Assembly (NCBI RefSeq): GCF_014805525.1
Contig: NZ_JACFSZ010000001.1
Span: forward strand, 62,001 to 126,000
Origin: Rhabdothermincola sediminis
GTDB taxonomy: Bacteria > Actinomycetota > Acidimicrobiia > Acidimicrobiales > Acidimicrobilacustridaceae
Reading direction: 5' to 3'
Length of the DNA stretch: 64,000 nt
The translations under genes were made by a program, and so were the position numbers. The notes under the pieces were generated by a model. That model did not search any database. It was not told the DNA's origin and saw nothing but the letters and a program-made list of their open reading frames with translations. Positions 8,697 to 16,658 of the stretch are shown here, piece by piece. The number at the start of each line of letters is the position of its first letter. The first letter of the stretch is position 1.

Positions 8697-9032
8697 CTAT
8701 GCGGTCACGCCTTCGGCCATGGCGAGGACCGACGCGATGACTCGGTGGTACTCGCCTTCGGCGATCAGCTCCAAGGGCTTCCGCCAATCGAGATCTGGGT
8801 TCGGGCTACGAAGCCACAGCCGAGCTGGTTCGTCCCGAAGAACGGAGCGGAGTACGTCGACGACGGCCTTCAACTCGAGGAGTCGATCCTCGGCCTCGCG
8901 CCGAGGGTGGGTTTTCGAGGTGGCCCAGCGGCTGACGCTCCTCGGAGTCGCGCCAGTGATCCGAGCGACGTCGCCAACGTCGATGACGTGCGTTTCGATC
9001 AGCTCGTCCAGCACCCCGCTCATCGTTGCCAT
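8697..9032 (-). CDS. Xre/MbcA/ParS-type antitoxin (DUF2384)
   Basis: A 111-residue protein with an N-terminal helix-turn-helix (VIDVGDVARITGATPRSVSR) and a C-terminal toxin-binding domain ending LDWRKPLELIAEGEYHRVI, characteristic of the MbcA/ParS/Xre antitoxins. It should bind and neutralise the RES toxin encoded immediately downstream and repress the shared promoter. The ATG at 9032 was chosen because AAGGAG lies six bases upstream of it on the coding strand. An inverted repeat (GCAGA/TCTGC with a four-base spacer) near 9091 could be part of the operator, but this is speculative. Confidence 0.9.
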   Translation of the reverse strand: MATMSGVLDELIETHVIDVGDVARITGATPRSVSRWATSKTHPRREAEDRLLELKAVVDVLRSVLRDEPARLWLRSPNPDLDWRKPLELIAEGEYHRVIASVLAMAEGVTA

Positions 9033-9877
9033 CGGCCGCTCCTTCTTACCGTCCTGTGATTCAACGGATGTTCGTCAGCTAGTATGTCGCAGAAACGTCT
9101 GCACAACGGCATCGGAGCTGGCATGGACCTCGGCCACGGCTTCATCCCTCGCGTGGACGCCCGCAACTACAAGGCGGTGGAGCGCTGTCTGACCCGTGAC
9201 GGCCCCGGCCTCGGGGAAGGGGAATCGTTCGTCTGCGCGTCCAAAGTGAGGAACCAGGAGCCGAGGGCGGATGGCAGTCGCCCGTCGAAGGTCCCTGACG
9301 GTCGCGTGTCCGTCCCGCATCCGGGCAGATCCGTCTCAGCGCTGGAGTGGTCGCGTCTGATGGCTGTTCCTTCGTTGCGCGGCCAGCTCGTCTGTCGGCT
9401 GCCGTGCTGCGCGTTCGGCCAGCCGGTGGAAACGACACCTTCCCGTGGTCGCGAGCACAGCCTTCACAGCCGAGTCTCGGAGGCGAAGGAGCACAGCGGC
9501 ACCGGCTCAACTGCGCTCGGTCAGGTCGTCCGACTTCTCGAGCAGCGTCAGAGCGTGGCTCGGACCGTGGCGAGCGCTCTCATGGCCGCTGGCCTTCCGC
9601 CGTTGTCGACCGAGCGCACTGAGAACCAATTGGCGGCCGCCCGGTACTTCGCCGAGGCGGTCTCCGACGTTGCGTAGAACCAGAGTCGTATCTGCGTGTG
9701 CTCGGCGTTGCGCGACAACCTTGAAATGGACTCGTGGTCAGTTGCATCTCCGGGATGGTCAGTGGTCTACTGGCGAGCGATGCAGGGCTCCCGGTGGCCC
9801 CTGCCGTCGGGGGGCGCCCGGCGTGAGAGACGCCATGCCGGCGAGAGGAGCCGTCTCTTCCCTGCGACACTGCGACG
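9033..9877. other. 845-bp stretch without a confident gene between the toxin-antitoxin pair and tRNA-Arg
   Basis: Both strands have open frames here, the longest from ATG 9084 to 9677 on the plus strand (197 codons, ending in the plausible helical stretch VARTVASALMAAGLPP). None has a recognisable domain or a good ribosome-binding site, and base composition is less GC-rich at third positions than in core genes. Minus-strand frames also look partly coding but are interrupted. The best reading is degraded mobile-element or accessory DNA. Near the tRNA 3' side a hairpin (GAGAGACG at 9825, CGTCTCTT at 9852) could end the tRNA transcript, although no T-run follows. Confidence 0.4.
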
Positions 9878-9953
9878 TGGCGCCCCCGGCAGGATTCGAA
9901 CCTGCGACACACGGTTTAGGAAACCGTTGCTCTATCCCCTGAGCTACGAGGGC
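9878..9953 (-). tRNA. tRNA-Arg (anticodon CCT)
   Basis: The minus strand folds as a complete cloverleaf. The acceptor stem pairs GCCCTCG with CGGGGGC; the D-arm is GCTCAGGGGATAGAGC; the anticodon arm ACGGT / loop TTCCTAA / ACCGT gives anticodon CCT; and the T-arm GCAGGTTCGAATCCTGC carries the invariant TTCGA. The 3' CCA is encoded (9878-9880), giving 76 nt. It decodes AGG arginine codons, which are rare in this genome. The island with the toxin-antitoxin pair abuts its 3' end, the classic side for site-specific integration. Confidence 0.95.
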
Positions 9954-10070
9954 ATGACGTCCTCGGGAGTGCGCGGTGCGCCGCTCCCGGGCGTCGACCG
10001 GGCATGGTACGCGCCGTGGCGGCCAGCGCCCCTCCGGATGGTCACCAGCCCCGCGGGGTACGGTGTGGTC

Positions 10071-11168
10071 ATGTTGCGACGCTGTGTGGTCGTCTTGGCG
10101 GCGGGCCTACTACTGGCCGCGTGTGCCACCAAGGAAGGCACCTACGTCCAGGTGGACACCGACGCCGACCCGGACTCGCCGGCGGTCGCCGAGCGCCACG
10201 GCGGTGCCGGGCGGGCGTTCGACACGGTGGCGCTCGCCGCCGCTGCCGACCGCACCGCTGCTGCGACGACCGGCAGGTTCCGGGTCACGATGTCGATGGA
10301 CATGTCTGCCGTGGGTGCGCCGACCTCCGTCCCGGGTTCCCTGTCGGTCACGACGTCCGGGGAGGGTGCGTACGACAACGGTCGTCAGCTCTTCTCGCTC
10401 ACGATGCGTACCGAGATGCCCTTCCTCGAGGGCCTCGAGGGCGTGGCTGGCGGTCAGGGCGTGTTCGGCGATCTCGTCAACACGGATACGGCTGTCGTCA
10501 GGACCGGCGACGTCGCCTACCTGCGCATGCCCATGATGGGCGTGCTCGACCCGTCCATCGCCGGCAAGTGGCTCCGCGTCGACGGCTCCCGGCTCGGCGC
10601 GCTCGACAACCTCGGTCTGTCCGGCCCGATGGGCGACCCGCTCACCGATCCCTCCGTCATCCTCGGCTACCTGCGTGGGGTCGGTGCCGATCTGACCACC
10701 GTCGGCGCCGAGGTCATCGACGGGGTCGAGACCACGCACGTGCAGGCGGTGGTATCGGTCGGTCGGGCGCTGGGTGCATCCGGCGCTGACCGGGAGCGCA
10801 TGGAGCAGCTGTTGGGTGGTGTTGGTGGGGAAGTCGACCAGGCGCTTCGGGACGTCACGTTCCCGGTCGACGTCTACCTCGACGCCGACGGGTACGTCCG
10901 GCGGGTCGCGATGACCTACGACTTCGGCGAGCTCTTCGGCGCGCTGTTCGGCGCGCTCGATGGCCTCGAGGGAACAGGCCCCGGATCGGAAGGGCTCGGC
11001 GCCATGCCCGATCTTGGAATGACCATGACCATGACCGTCGACTTCTTCGACCTGGGCCAGCCGGTCACCATCACCGAGCCCTCCCCCGACGACGTGGTCG
11101 ACATCTGTGATGTCGTCCGCACGGCCGACCCTCTCCGGGGGTCGGCGACCGTTCCCTCGATGTGTTGA
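10071..11168 (+). CDS. secreted lipoprotein, LppX/LprG-like fold suspected
   Basis: A 365-residue exported protein. The signal peptide ends in lipobox LLLAACA (Cys near residue 23). The mature part contains AAADRTAAATTGRFRVTMSMDM and later VEVIDGVETTHVQAVVSV-like strands, which resemble the outer-surface lipid-binding lipoprotein fold of the LppX/LprG type or the LolA-like fold. It is repeatedly annotated only as hypothetical in this lineage. The start ATG at 10071 gives a proper signal sequence; upstream in-frame sequence overlaps the tRNA. The TMTMT stretch near the C-terminus is a low-complexity strand. A role in lipid or glycolipid carriage is inference only. Confidence 0.75.
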   Translation: MLRRCVVVLAAGLLLAACATKEGTYVQVDTDADPDSPAVAERHGGAGRAFDTVALAAAADRTAAATTGRFRVTMSMDMSAVGAPTSVPGSLSVTTSGEGAYDNGRQLFSLTMRTEMPFLEGLEGVAGGQGVFGDLVNTDTAVVRTGDVAYLRMPMMGVLDPSIAGKWLRVDGSRLGALDNLGLSGPMGDPLTDPSVILGYLRGVGADLTTVGAEVIDGVETTHVQAVVSVGRALGASGADRERMEQLLGGVGGEVDQALRDVTFPVDVYLDADGYVRRVAMTYDFGELFGALFGALDGLEGTGPGSEGLGAMPDLGMTMTMTVDFFDLGQPVTITEPSPDDVVDICDVVRTADPLRGSATVPSMC

Positions 11169-11339
11169 TCCCGACCTGACCGGTCGGTCCGGTCACCTCG
11201 GCCCGGGTACGCATCGCCCGGGCACCCATCGAAGGCCCGCCCGCGACCGTCGGGCTCGGCGGCCCGATCGCCGGCTGGCGGTCCCGGTGCCGGGCGAACC
11301 ACAATCGTCCGACCCGCCCTCTCCCACCAGCGAGGAGCC

Positions 11340-11582
11340 ATGAGCTACAGCGTCTGGATCGACCAGGATCTCTGCACCGGTGACGGCATCTGCGCGGAGA
11401 TCGCGCCGGACATCTTCGTGCTGCTCGACGACGGCCTCGCTTACGTGAAGGACGGAAGCGGGGTCAAGAAGGACCCCGGCGGCCCGCAGGGCATCGTCGC
11501 CATCCCCGATGGCAACCTCGACGCGGTCATCGAGGCGGCGGAGGAGTGCCCCGGGGAGTGCATCTTCATCGAGCCCAGCTGA
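11340..11582 (+). CDS. small ferredoxin, 3Fe-4S or 4Fe-4S single-cluster type
   Basis: An 80-residue acidic protein. Four cysteines are arranged as DLCTGDGICAEIAPDIF near the N-terminus and EECPGECIFIE at the C-terminus, the pattern of actinobacterial single-cluster ferredoxins that pass electrons to cytochromes P450 and related oxygenases. The middle holds a longer loop (about residues 38-55) than in the shortest members. The ATG at 11340 follows GCGAGGAGCC, a good ribosome-binding site. No P450 adjoins it (one is at 36634-37842), so the redox partner is not known. Confidence 0.9.
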   Translation: MSYSVWIDQDLCTGDGICAEIAPDIFVLLDDGLAYVKDGSGVKKDPGGPQGIVAIPDGNLDAVIEAAEECPGECIFIEPS

Positions 11583-11655
11583 GGTCGCGGGAGACCCTGC
11601 CACCGGCCCGTGACTCGGCCGGGAGACCCGCTGCTCGAGTGGGTAGCGTCTCGGC

Positions 11656-12474
11656 ATGACCCTTCCCGCCCCCGCCCCTGATCGCACCGCACTGGTCACC
11701 GGCGCCTCCTCCGGCATCGGCGCCGAGATCGCCCGTGATCTGGCCCGCCGTGGCCACGGGGTCACCCTCGTCGCCCGCCGGGCCGACCGACTCGACGCCC
11801 TCGCCGCCGAACTGCGTGAGCAGGGCGTCCGAGCCGAGGTGCTCCCCGCCGACCTCGCCGACCGGGCGGCACGGGCCGAGCTCCCCGGGCGCATCGACGC
11901 CCTGGGGGTCACGGTCGACATCCTGGTCAACAACGCCGGGCTCTCGACCGTCGGCCCGGTCGCCCGATCAGACCCCGAGGCGGAGATCAACATGGTCGAG
12001 GTCGACGTGGTGGCGGTGGTCGATCTGTGCAGCCGGTTCCTCCCCGGGATGGTGGAGCGGGGCCGGGGGGCGGTGCTCAACGTGGCCTCCACCGCGGCCT
12101 TCCAGCCGCTGCCCGGCCAGGCCGGCTACGCGGCGGGCAAGGCGTTCGTCCTCTCCTACACCCGCAGCCTGAGTGGCGAGCTGCGCGGCACGGGCGTCAC
12201 CGCCACCGCCCTGTGCCCCGGGCCGGTGAAGACCGAGTTCAGCGACGTGGCCGGCTTCACCGGTGAGGATGAGAGCGCGCTGCCGAGCTTCATGTGGGAG
12301 CGCGCCGACGCGGTGGCCCGGGTCGGTGTCGACGCCCTCGACCGGGGCCGCACCGTGGCCATACCCGGGACCGCCAACCGGGTGGTCGCCTTCGCCGCCT
12401 CCCTGACCCCGAAGGAGCTGCTGGTGCCCATGCTCGCCAGCCGCCACCCCGGTCTTCGGCGGTCCCGATCCTGA
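11656..12474 (+). CDS. short-chain dehydrogenase/reductase (SDR)
   Basis: A 272-residue classical SDR. The cofactor-binding TGASSGIG is near residue 15, the structural NNAG motif near residue 95, and the catalytic set is Ser in NVASTAAF with the YAAGK tyrosine and lysine. An arginine after the second strand (ARRADR) suggests NADP(H). The C-terminal 60 residues (TVAIPGTANRVVAFAASLTPKE) resemble DltE/YqjQ-type reductases acting on acyl or keto substrates. The substrate cannot be deduced. It lies 73 bases after the ferredoxin on the same strand. Confidence 0.9.
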   Translation: MTLPAPAPDRTALVTGASSGIGAEIARDLARRGHGVTLVARRADRLDALAAELREQGVRAEVLPADLADRAARAELPGRIDALGVTVDILVNNAGLSTVGPVARSDPEAEINMVEVDVVAVVDLCSRFLPGMVERGRGAVLNVASTAAFQPLPGQAGYAAGKAFVLSYTRSLSGELRGTGVTATALCPGPVKTEFSDVAGFTGEDESALPSFMWERADAVARVGVDALDRGRTVAIPGTANRVVAFAASLTPKELLVPMLASRHPGLRRSRS

Positions 12475-12554
12475 GCGCCGGCCCCGGCCCCCGGTCACCG
12501 GCCCCCCGGTCACCGGCCCCACCTGCGCCGACCGAACAGGAAGGACCCGATCCC

Positions 12555-13304
12555 ATGGCTCATGATCCCGTCGTCGCGGAGACGGTCCGCGAAGCCGACC
12601 ACCTCGAACCCCGCTTCGTGCTGCCCGACCAGGAGGCGCGGGTGGCGGCCAGGCTCGACGCCTACCGTGGCGCCACCGGCAAGCGACCCAACGTGGTGTT
12701 CATCTACTTCGACGACGTCGGTTGGGGTGACTTCGGGTGCTAAGGCGGTGGGGTGGCGGTCGGGGCCCCCACGCCGAACATCGATCGGCTGGCTCGGCGT
12801 GGCCTGCTGCTCACCTCCTGCTACAGCGAGCCCTCCTGCACGCCGTCGCGGGCGTCGCTGCTGACCGGTCGCCTGCCGATGCGCCACGGCCTGCTGCGCC
12901 CACCGATGTACGGCGAGCCCGGTGGGCTCGCCGGTGAGATCACCCTCGCGCAGTTGCTGTCCGACGCCGGCTACGTGACCCAGGCGGTCGGCAAGTGGCA
13001 CATGGGCGAGAACGTCGAGTCCCAGCCCCAGCACGTCGGCTTCGACGATTTCTACGGGTTCCTGTCCGTGTCGGACATGTACACCGAGTGGCGCGACCCG
13101 TACTTCTTCCCCGAGATCGTCTACAGCGAGGAACGCACCCGCTGGGTGCAGAACCTGCCGTTCAACAAGTGCTTCGTGCACGCCACCCGCGGCGCCGAGC
13201 TCGAGACGGTCGAGGAGGTCACCATCCCGGTGCTGTCGGAGCTCGACGACCGCTGGGCGACCTACTCGCTCGAGTTCATCCGCCGGATGGGGGCCCGGTA
13301 CGCA
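12555..13304 (+). pseudogene. arylsulfatase remnant: in-frame stop and truncated 3' end
   Basis: The frame from ATG 12555 begins as a sulfatase (RPNVVFIYFDDVGWGDFGC) and hits TAA at 12741-12743, exactly where the family has a tyrosine. A change of TAC or TAT to TAA explains it. The same frame continues as GGGVAVGAPTPNIDRLARRG, then the formylglycine site CTPSR (about residue 95), and QAVGKWHMGE. It stays open until about 13304, where sulfatase homology ends abruptly at a palindromic repeat. Intact arylsulfatases of this type are roughly 500-780 residues, so more than half is missing. Readthrough to give an active enzyme is unlikely. A good ribosome-binding site (AGGAAGGA) remains. Confidence 0.85.
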
Positions 13305-13506
13305 CGAACTGGCATGTCAGACGCGTGCTGGGGCACGCGTCTGACATGCCGGTAGGTGGGAGGGGCCGCGGGTCGCCATCGAAATGGCAGGTGGATCGCG
13401 TGCTGGGGCACGCGTCTGACATGCCGGTAGGTGGGAGGGGCCGCGGGTCGCCATCGAAATGGCAGGTGGATCGCGTGCTGGGGCACGCGTTTGACATGCC
13501 GGTTCG
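13305..13506. repeat. palindromic element with two inserted 75-bp tandem units
   Basis: The left end forms a hairpin with 21-bp arms (13308-13328 and 13333-13353, one G-T pair). The segment starting TGCTGGGGCACGCG is then repeated at a period of exactly 75 bp (13326, 13401 and a partial third at 13476). The outer ends (CGAACTGGCATGTC and GACATGCCGGTTCG) match the ends of the 52-bp palindrome at 31980-32031, and the total of 202 bp equals 52 plus two 75-bp units. The two full units are identical, indicating recent amplification. The element sits where the sulfatase frame breaks off. Confidence 0.85.
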
Positions 13507-13520
13507 CGGTTTGCGGGGTC

Positions 13521-14522
13521 TCAGGGGTCGGTGCTCACCGCGAGGGTGACCACGAACGGGCGATGGTCGCTGCCCGCGGCGGGCAGATCCCGCACCCCCA
13601 CCACATCGACCTCGTGCAACAGGGCATGGTCGAGCCGGGTGAAGGGGCCGAGGGCTCGCAACCCCTGACCCTCCATCGGCCACGAGGAGCTGAGCCCCCG
13701 ACCGACCGCCTCGTGGGCGTCCCGGAGAACGCCACGCTCGAGCAGTGACCGGAATGCCGGATGCCAGCGACCGGCGTTGAAGTCCCCCGCGATCACCGTC
13801 GGCCCGTCGAGGCGGGTCGCGAACCGGCGGAGCTGGCCGAGTCGCCACTCCCAGCGTTGCACCTGACCCTCGCCGGTGGGGGCACCCACGTGGACTCCCC
13901 AGACCTCCACGTCCCGATCGCCGACCCGCACCGCGCCGGTGGGCATGTCGATGCCACCGACCTTCTCCACCCGGGCCTCCCGCAGCGGCAGGCGCGAGAA
14001 GATCCCCGTGCCGTAGGTGTCGCGGGCCGCGTCCAGCTCTTGGAACGGATAGTGCTCGTCCGCGCCGCGTCGGTGGAACAGCTTGACGTAGGCCGGGGTG
14101 AGCTCGATCAGGACCAGCACGTCCGCGCCCGACGCCAGGGCCTGGTCGACGGCGCGCTCAGGGGTGGGGTTGTCGAAGCGGAGGTTGGCTACGTACACGT
14201 CGAGCGTGGCCGCCCCCGACCCCTCCGCTGCGTTCGATCCCACAGCGAGGGGGACCATCATCGTGCACACCGCCACGGTCGTGAGTCCGGCCACCACGGC
14301 CAGCCGGCGCCGGCCGAACCACACCGCGACCCCCAGCGCCGCCGACGACGCCAGCACGTAGTAGGGCAACACCATCTGCAGGGCGGCGTGCGTAGGACCC
14401 CACGTGAAGCCCAGGATCGAAGAGAGCACCACGGCGGAGGAACCCACGGTAACGACCCACGTCGTCGCGAGCACCATCGTGCGCCCGACCGGCAGGCGTG
14501 GAACGGCCGGCGTGGTGCGCAT
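13521..14522 (-). CDS. membrane-anchored endonuclease/exonuclease/phosphatase (EEP) family protein
   Basis: A 333-residue protein with three N-terminal transmembrane segments (about residues 15-100) followed by an EEP-fold domain. Metal and catalytic motifs are visible: VYVANLRFDN, the conserved glutamate in LVLIELTP, GTGIFSRLP, VIAGDFNAG, TRLDHALL and the terminal GSDHRPF. The layout matches the YafD/VanX-like EEP proteins with the hydrolase domain outside the membrane. The substrate may be a phosphodiester, nucleic acid or phospholipid; the sequence does not decide. It is convergent with the broken sulfatase gene and the repeat. Confidence 0.85.
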   Translation of the reverse strand: MRTTPAVPRLPVGRTMVLATTWVVTVGSSAVVLSSILGFTWGPTHAALQMVLPYYVLASSAALGVAVWFGRRRLAVVAGLTTVAVCTMMVPLAVGSNAAEGSGAATLDVYVANLRFDNPTPERAVDQALASGADVLVLIELTPAYVKLFHRRGADEHYPFQELDAARDTYGTGIFSRLPLREARVEKVGGIDMPTGAVRVGDRDVEVWGVHVGAPTGEGQVQRWEWRLGQLRRFATRLDGPTVIAGDFNAGRWHPAFRSLLERGVLRDAHEAVGRGLSSSWPMEGQGLRALGPFTRLDHALLHEVDVVGVRDLPAAGSDHRPFVVTLAVSTDP

Positions 14523-14618
14523 CGCACCAGCCTCGCGTTTCCGGCGGGGGGCGTGCAGTCGCCTAGGGTGCCCGGCGAACCCGGCTCCGGCCGATACGGG
14601 TCACCGCAGGAGTTAGGC

Positions 14619-15443
14619 GTGCAGCTCACCGACATCCTGGACCTCGAGGACCACGGGCGAGACACCTTCGTCGGGGCCGGCCCCCGCTACCCCTGGGGAG
14701 GGCTCTACGGCGGTCAGATCGTGGCACAGGCGTTGCGGGCCGCGGCGGCGACCGTCGCCGCGGACTTCGACGTGCACTCCCTGCGGGCCTACTTCATCCG
14801 CCGCGGCGACCACACCGAGCCGGTGCGCTACGAGGTGGACCGCATCCGCGACGGCCGGTCGTTCTGCACTCGCCGGGTGGTGGCTCGTCAGGCCGTCGGG
14901 GCCATCCTCAACCTGGAGGCCTCCTTCCAGGCCGCCGAGCGCAGTGACGACATCGAGACGGTGTCGCTCCCGGCCGGGCTGCCGGTGCCCGGCGAGCTGG
15001 AGCCCAGCTCCTGGAGCCCGGTGTTCGAGCGCCGCTTCGTGCCCCCCTCGCGGATCGCCCCGGGTGAGCGCTCCGGTGCCGGCCGGGCCGCCGCCTGGCT
15101 GCGGGTCCTCGACGAGCTCGACGGCGACCAGCTCCTGCACCGCGCCGCCCTGGCCTACCTCTCCGACGATCTGCCCACCGACGCCGTCGTGCGCGCCCAC
15201 CCGCTCGCCAGCGAGCCCGAGGAGGTGCTGCACCAGGTCCTGTTCACCGCCAGCCTCGACCACACCATCTGGTTCCACCGCCCGATCCGGGCCGATCGCT
15301 GGCACCTGCACGACTTCACCTGCCACACCTTCGTGGGTGGCCGGGGGTTGGCTATCGGCCACGTGTTCACCGAGGACGGCACCCACGCGGCCACGATCGC
15401 CCAGGAGGTGCTGCTGCGCGACAGCCGCGAGCGAGGGACCTGA
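14619..15443 (+). CDS. tesB: acyl-CoA thioesterase II (TesB)
   Basis: A 274-residue double-hotdog thioesterase that hydrolyses acyl-CoA to free acid and CoA. The first half shows YPWGGLYGGQIVAQALRAA and VHSLRAYFIRRGD, and the second half LDHTIWFHRPIRADRW and RGLAIGHVFTEDG, both characteristic of TesB, whose active site uses Asp, Thr/Ser and Gln. The GTG at 14619 was chosen because CAGGAG lies six to seven bases upstream and the protein then has the normal family start. Only 17 bases separate it from the sulfotransferase gene, so the two are likely co-transcribed. Confidence 0.92.
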   Translation: MQLTDILDLEDHGRDTFVGAGPRYPWGGLYGGQIVAQALRAAAATVAADFDVHSLRAYFIRRGDHTEPVRYEVDRIRDGRSFCTRRVVARQAVGAILNLEASFQAAERSDDIETVSLPAGLPVPGELEPSSWSPVFERRFVPPSRIAPGERSGAGRAAAWLRVLDELDGDQLLHRAALAYLSDDLPTDAVVRAHPLASEPEEVLHQVLFTASLDHTIWFHRPIRADRWHLHDFTCHTFVGGRGLAIGHVFTEDGTHAATIAQEVLLRDSRERGT

Positions 15444-15460
15444 CGCCCTACGCTGCGGCG

Positions 15461-16597
15461 ATGCTGGCCGTCGAGGAGCTCCTGGAGTCGGCGTGCGCCG
15501 CCACCGGGCTCGACGATCTCGGCCCGCCGACCTGGCAGGAAGGCCTGGCGGTGCTCGTCGACTCCGCGAACGGCGACGCCCGGCTCACCGAGGTCGGCGA
15601 GCTGATCCTCGCCGCGCAGATCGGCAGCTCTCTCACCAACCGCCTCCGGGTCGTCGACTGGCACCGCACCCACCCCGAAGCTGCCCGGTCCACGGTGGAG
15701 CAGCCCGTGTTCATCCTCGGCCTGCCCCGTACCGGCACCACGCTGCTCAGCTACCTGCTCGACGCCGATCCTCGGAATCGCTCGCTCCTGCGTTGGGAGG
15801 CCTTCGCAGCGGTCCCGCCACCCGACCCGGCCACGGTCGAGGGCGACCCGCGGGTGGCGGCCGCGCAGGCTGAGATGGACGCCCTGTACACGTCGGCCCC
15901 CGAGTTCAAGGCCATCCACTACGAGGCGGCCGACGGCCCCACCGAGTGTGTGACCGTGCTCGGCCAGGACTTCCGCAGCGTCCACTACGAGACCCTCGCC
16001 AACCTGCCTGCCTATGGCGAGTGGCACCAGAGCTGCGACATGGTGCCCGCGTACGAGTGGCACCGAACCATGCTGCAGACGCTGCAGTGGGCCTGGCCTG
16101 GTCGCTGGGTGCTCAAGTCCCCTTGCCACAACCTGGCGCTCGATGCTCTGGACACGGTGTACCCCGACGCCCGTTTCGTGTGCACCCACCGCGACCCCAC
16201 CGAGGTGGTGGCCTCGCTGTGCAGCCTGGTGTCGGTGCTCACCGGTCTGGGCACCGACCACGACTTCGACGCGTACATCGGGCAGCGATGGCTCGACCTC
16301 GCGGCGACGATGATCGACCGCTTCGTCGACTTCCGCCCGCGCGCCGGTGAGGAGCGGTTCCACGACGTCGACTACCGGGCGCTCGCGGCCGACCCGATCG
16401 GCGTGGCTTCCGAGCTGTACCGCTGGTTGGGCTGGCCGTTCGACCCGGAGGCGCACGCAGCGATGGACGCGTACGTGGCCGCCAACCCCAAAGGGCGGTT
16501 CGGCCGCCACGAGTACGACCTCGCCCGGTTCGGCTTGGCGGCGGAGCAGGTGCGGGAGCGGTTCAGCGCGTACCGGGCTCGCTTCGACCTGGGGTAG
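15461..16597 (+). CDS. sulfotransferase family protein
   Basis: A 378-residue protein with the PAPS-binding loop VFILGLPRTGTTLLSYLLDAD (5'-phosphosulfate loop, about residue 85) and the 3'-phosphate motif CTHRDPTEVVASLCSL (about residue 245). This subgroup (Sulfotransfer_3-like) is abundant in actinobacteria with complex lipids and is thought to sulfate lipid or sterol hydroxyls. The conserved segment WVLKSPCHNLALDAL and a YEWHRTMLQTLQW helix are also family features. It follows tesB closely, hinting at a lipid-related acceptor. Confidence 0.9.
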   Translation: MLAVEELLESACAATGLDDLGPPTWQEGLAVLVDSANGDARLTEVGELILAAQIGSSLTNRLRVVDWHRTHPEAARSTVEQPVFILGLPRTGTTLLSYLLDADPRNRSLLRWEAFAAVPPPDPATVEGDPRVAAAQAEMDALYTSAPEFKAIHYEAADGPTECVTVLGQDFRSVHYETLANLPAYGEWHQSCDMVPAYEWHRTMLQTLQWAWPGRWVLKSPCHNLALDALDTVYPDARFVCTHRDPTEVVASLCSLVSVLTGLGTDHDFDAYIGQRWLDLAATMIDRFVDFRPRAGEERFHDVDYRALAADPIGVASELYRWLGWPFDPEAHAAMDAYVAANPKGRFGRHEYDLARFGLAAEQVRERFSAYRARFDLG

Positions 16598-16658
16598 GGG
16601 GACCGGGCTGCGTGGGGGTCGGCTGGTGATGGTCGAGCCGAGCCAGTCCAGGGCGGGG

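Noticed and set aside
9084-9677. Plus-strand frame of 197 codons as a real gene.
   Set aside because: No ribosome-binding site or known domain and an atypical amino-acid pattern; both strands look partly coding, so it is reported only as an uncertain stretch.
13305-13506. Direct repeats that at first look like a small CRISPR array.
   Set aside because: The 75-bp units are tandem copies without unique spacers, no cas genes are nearby, and the ends match a dispersed palindrome.
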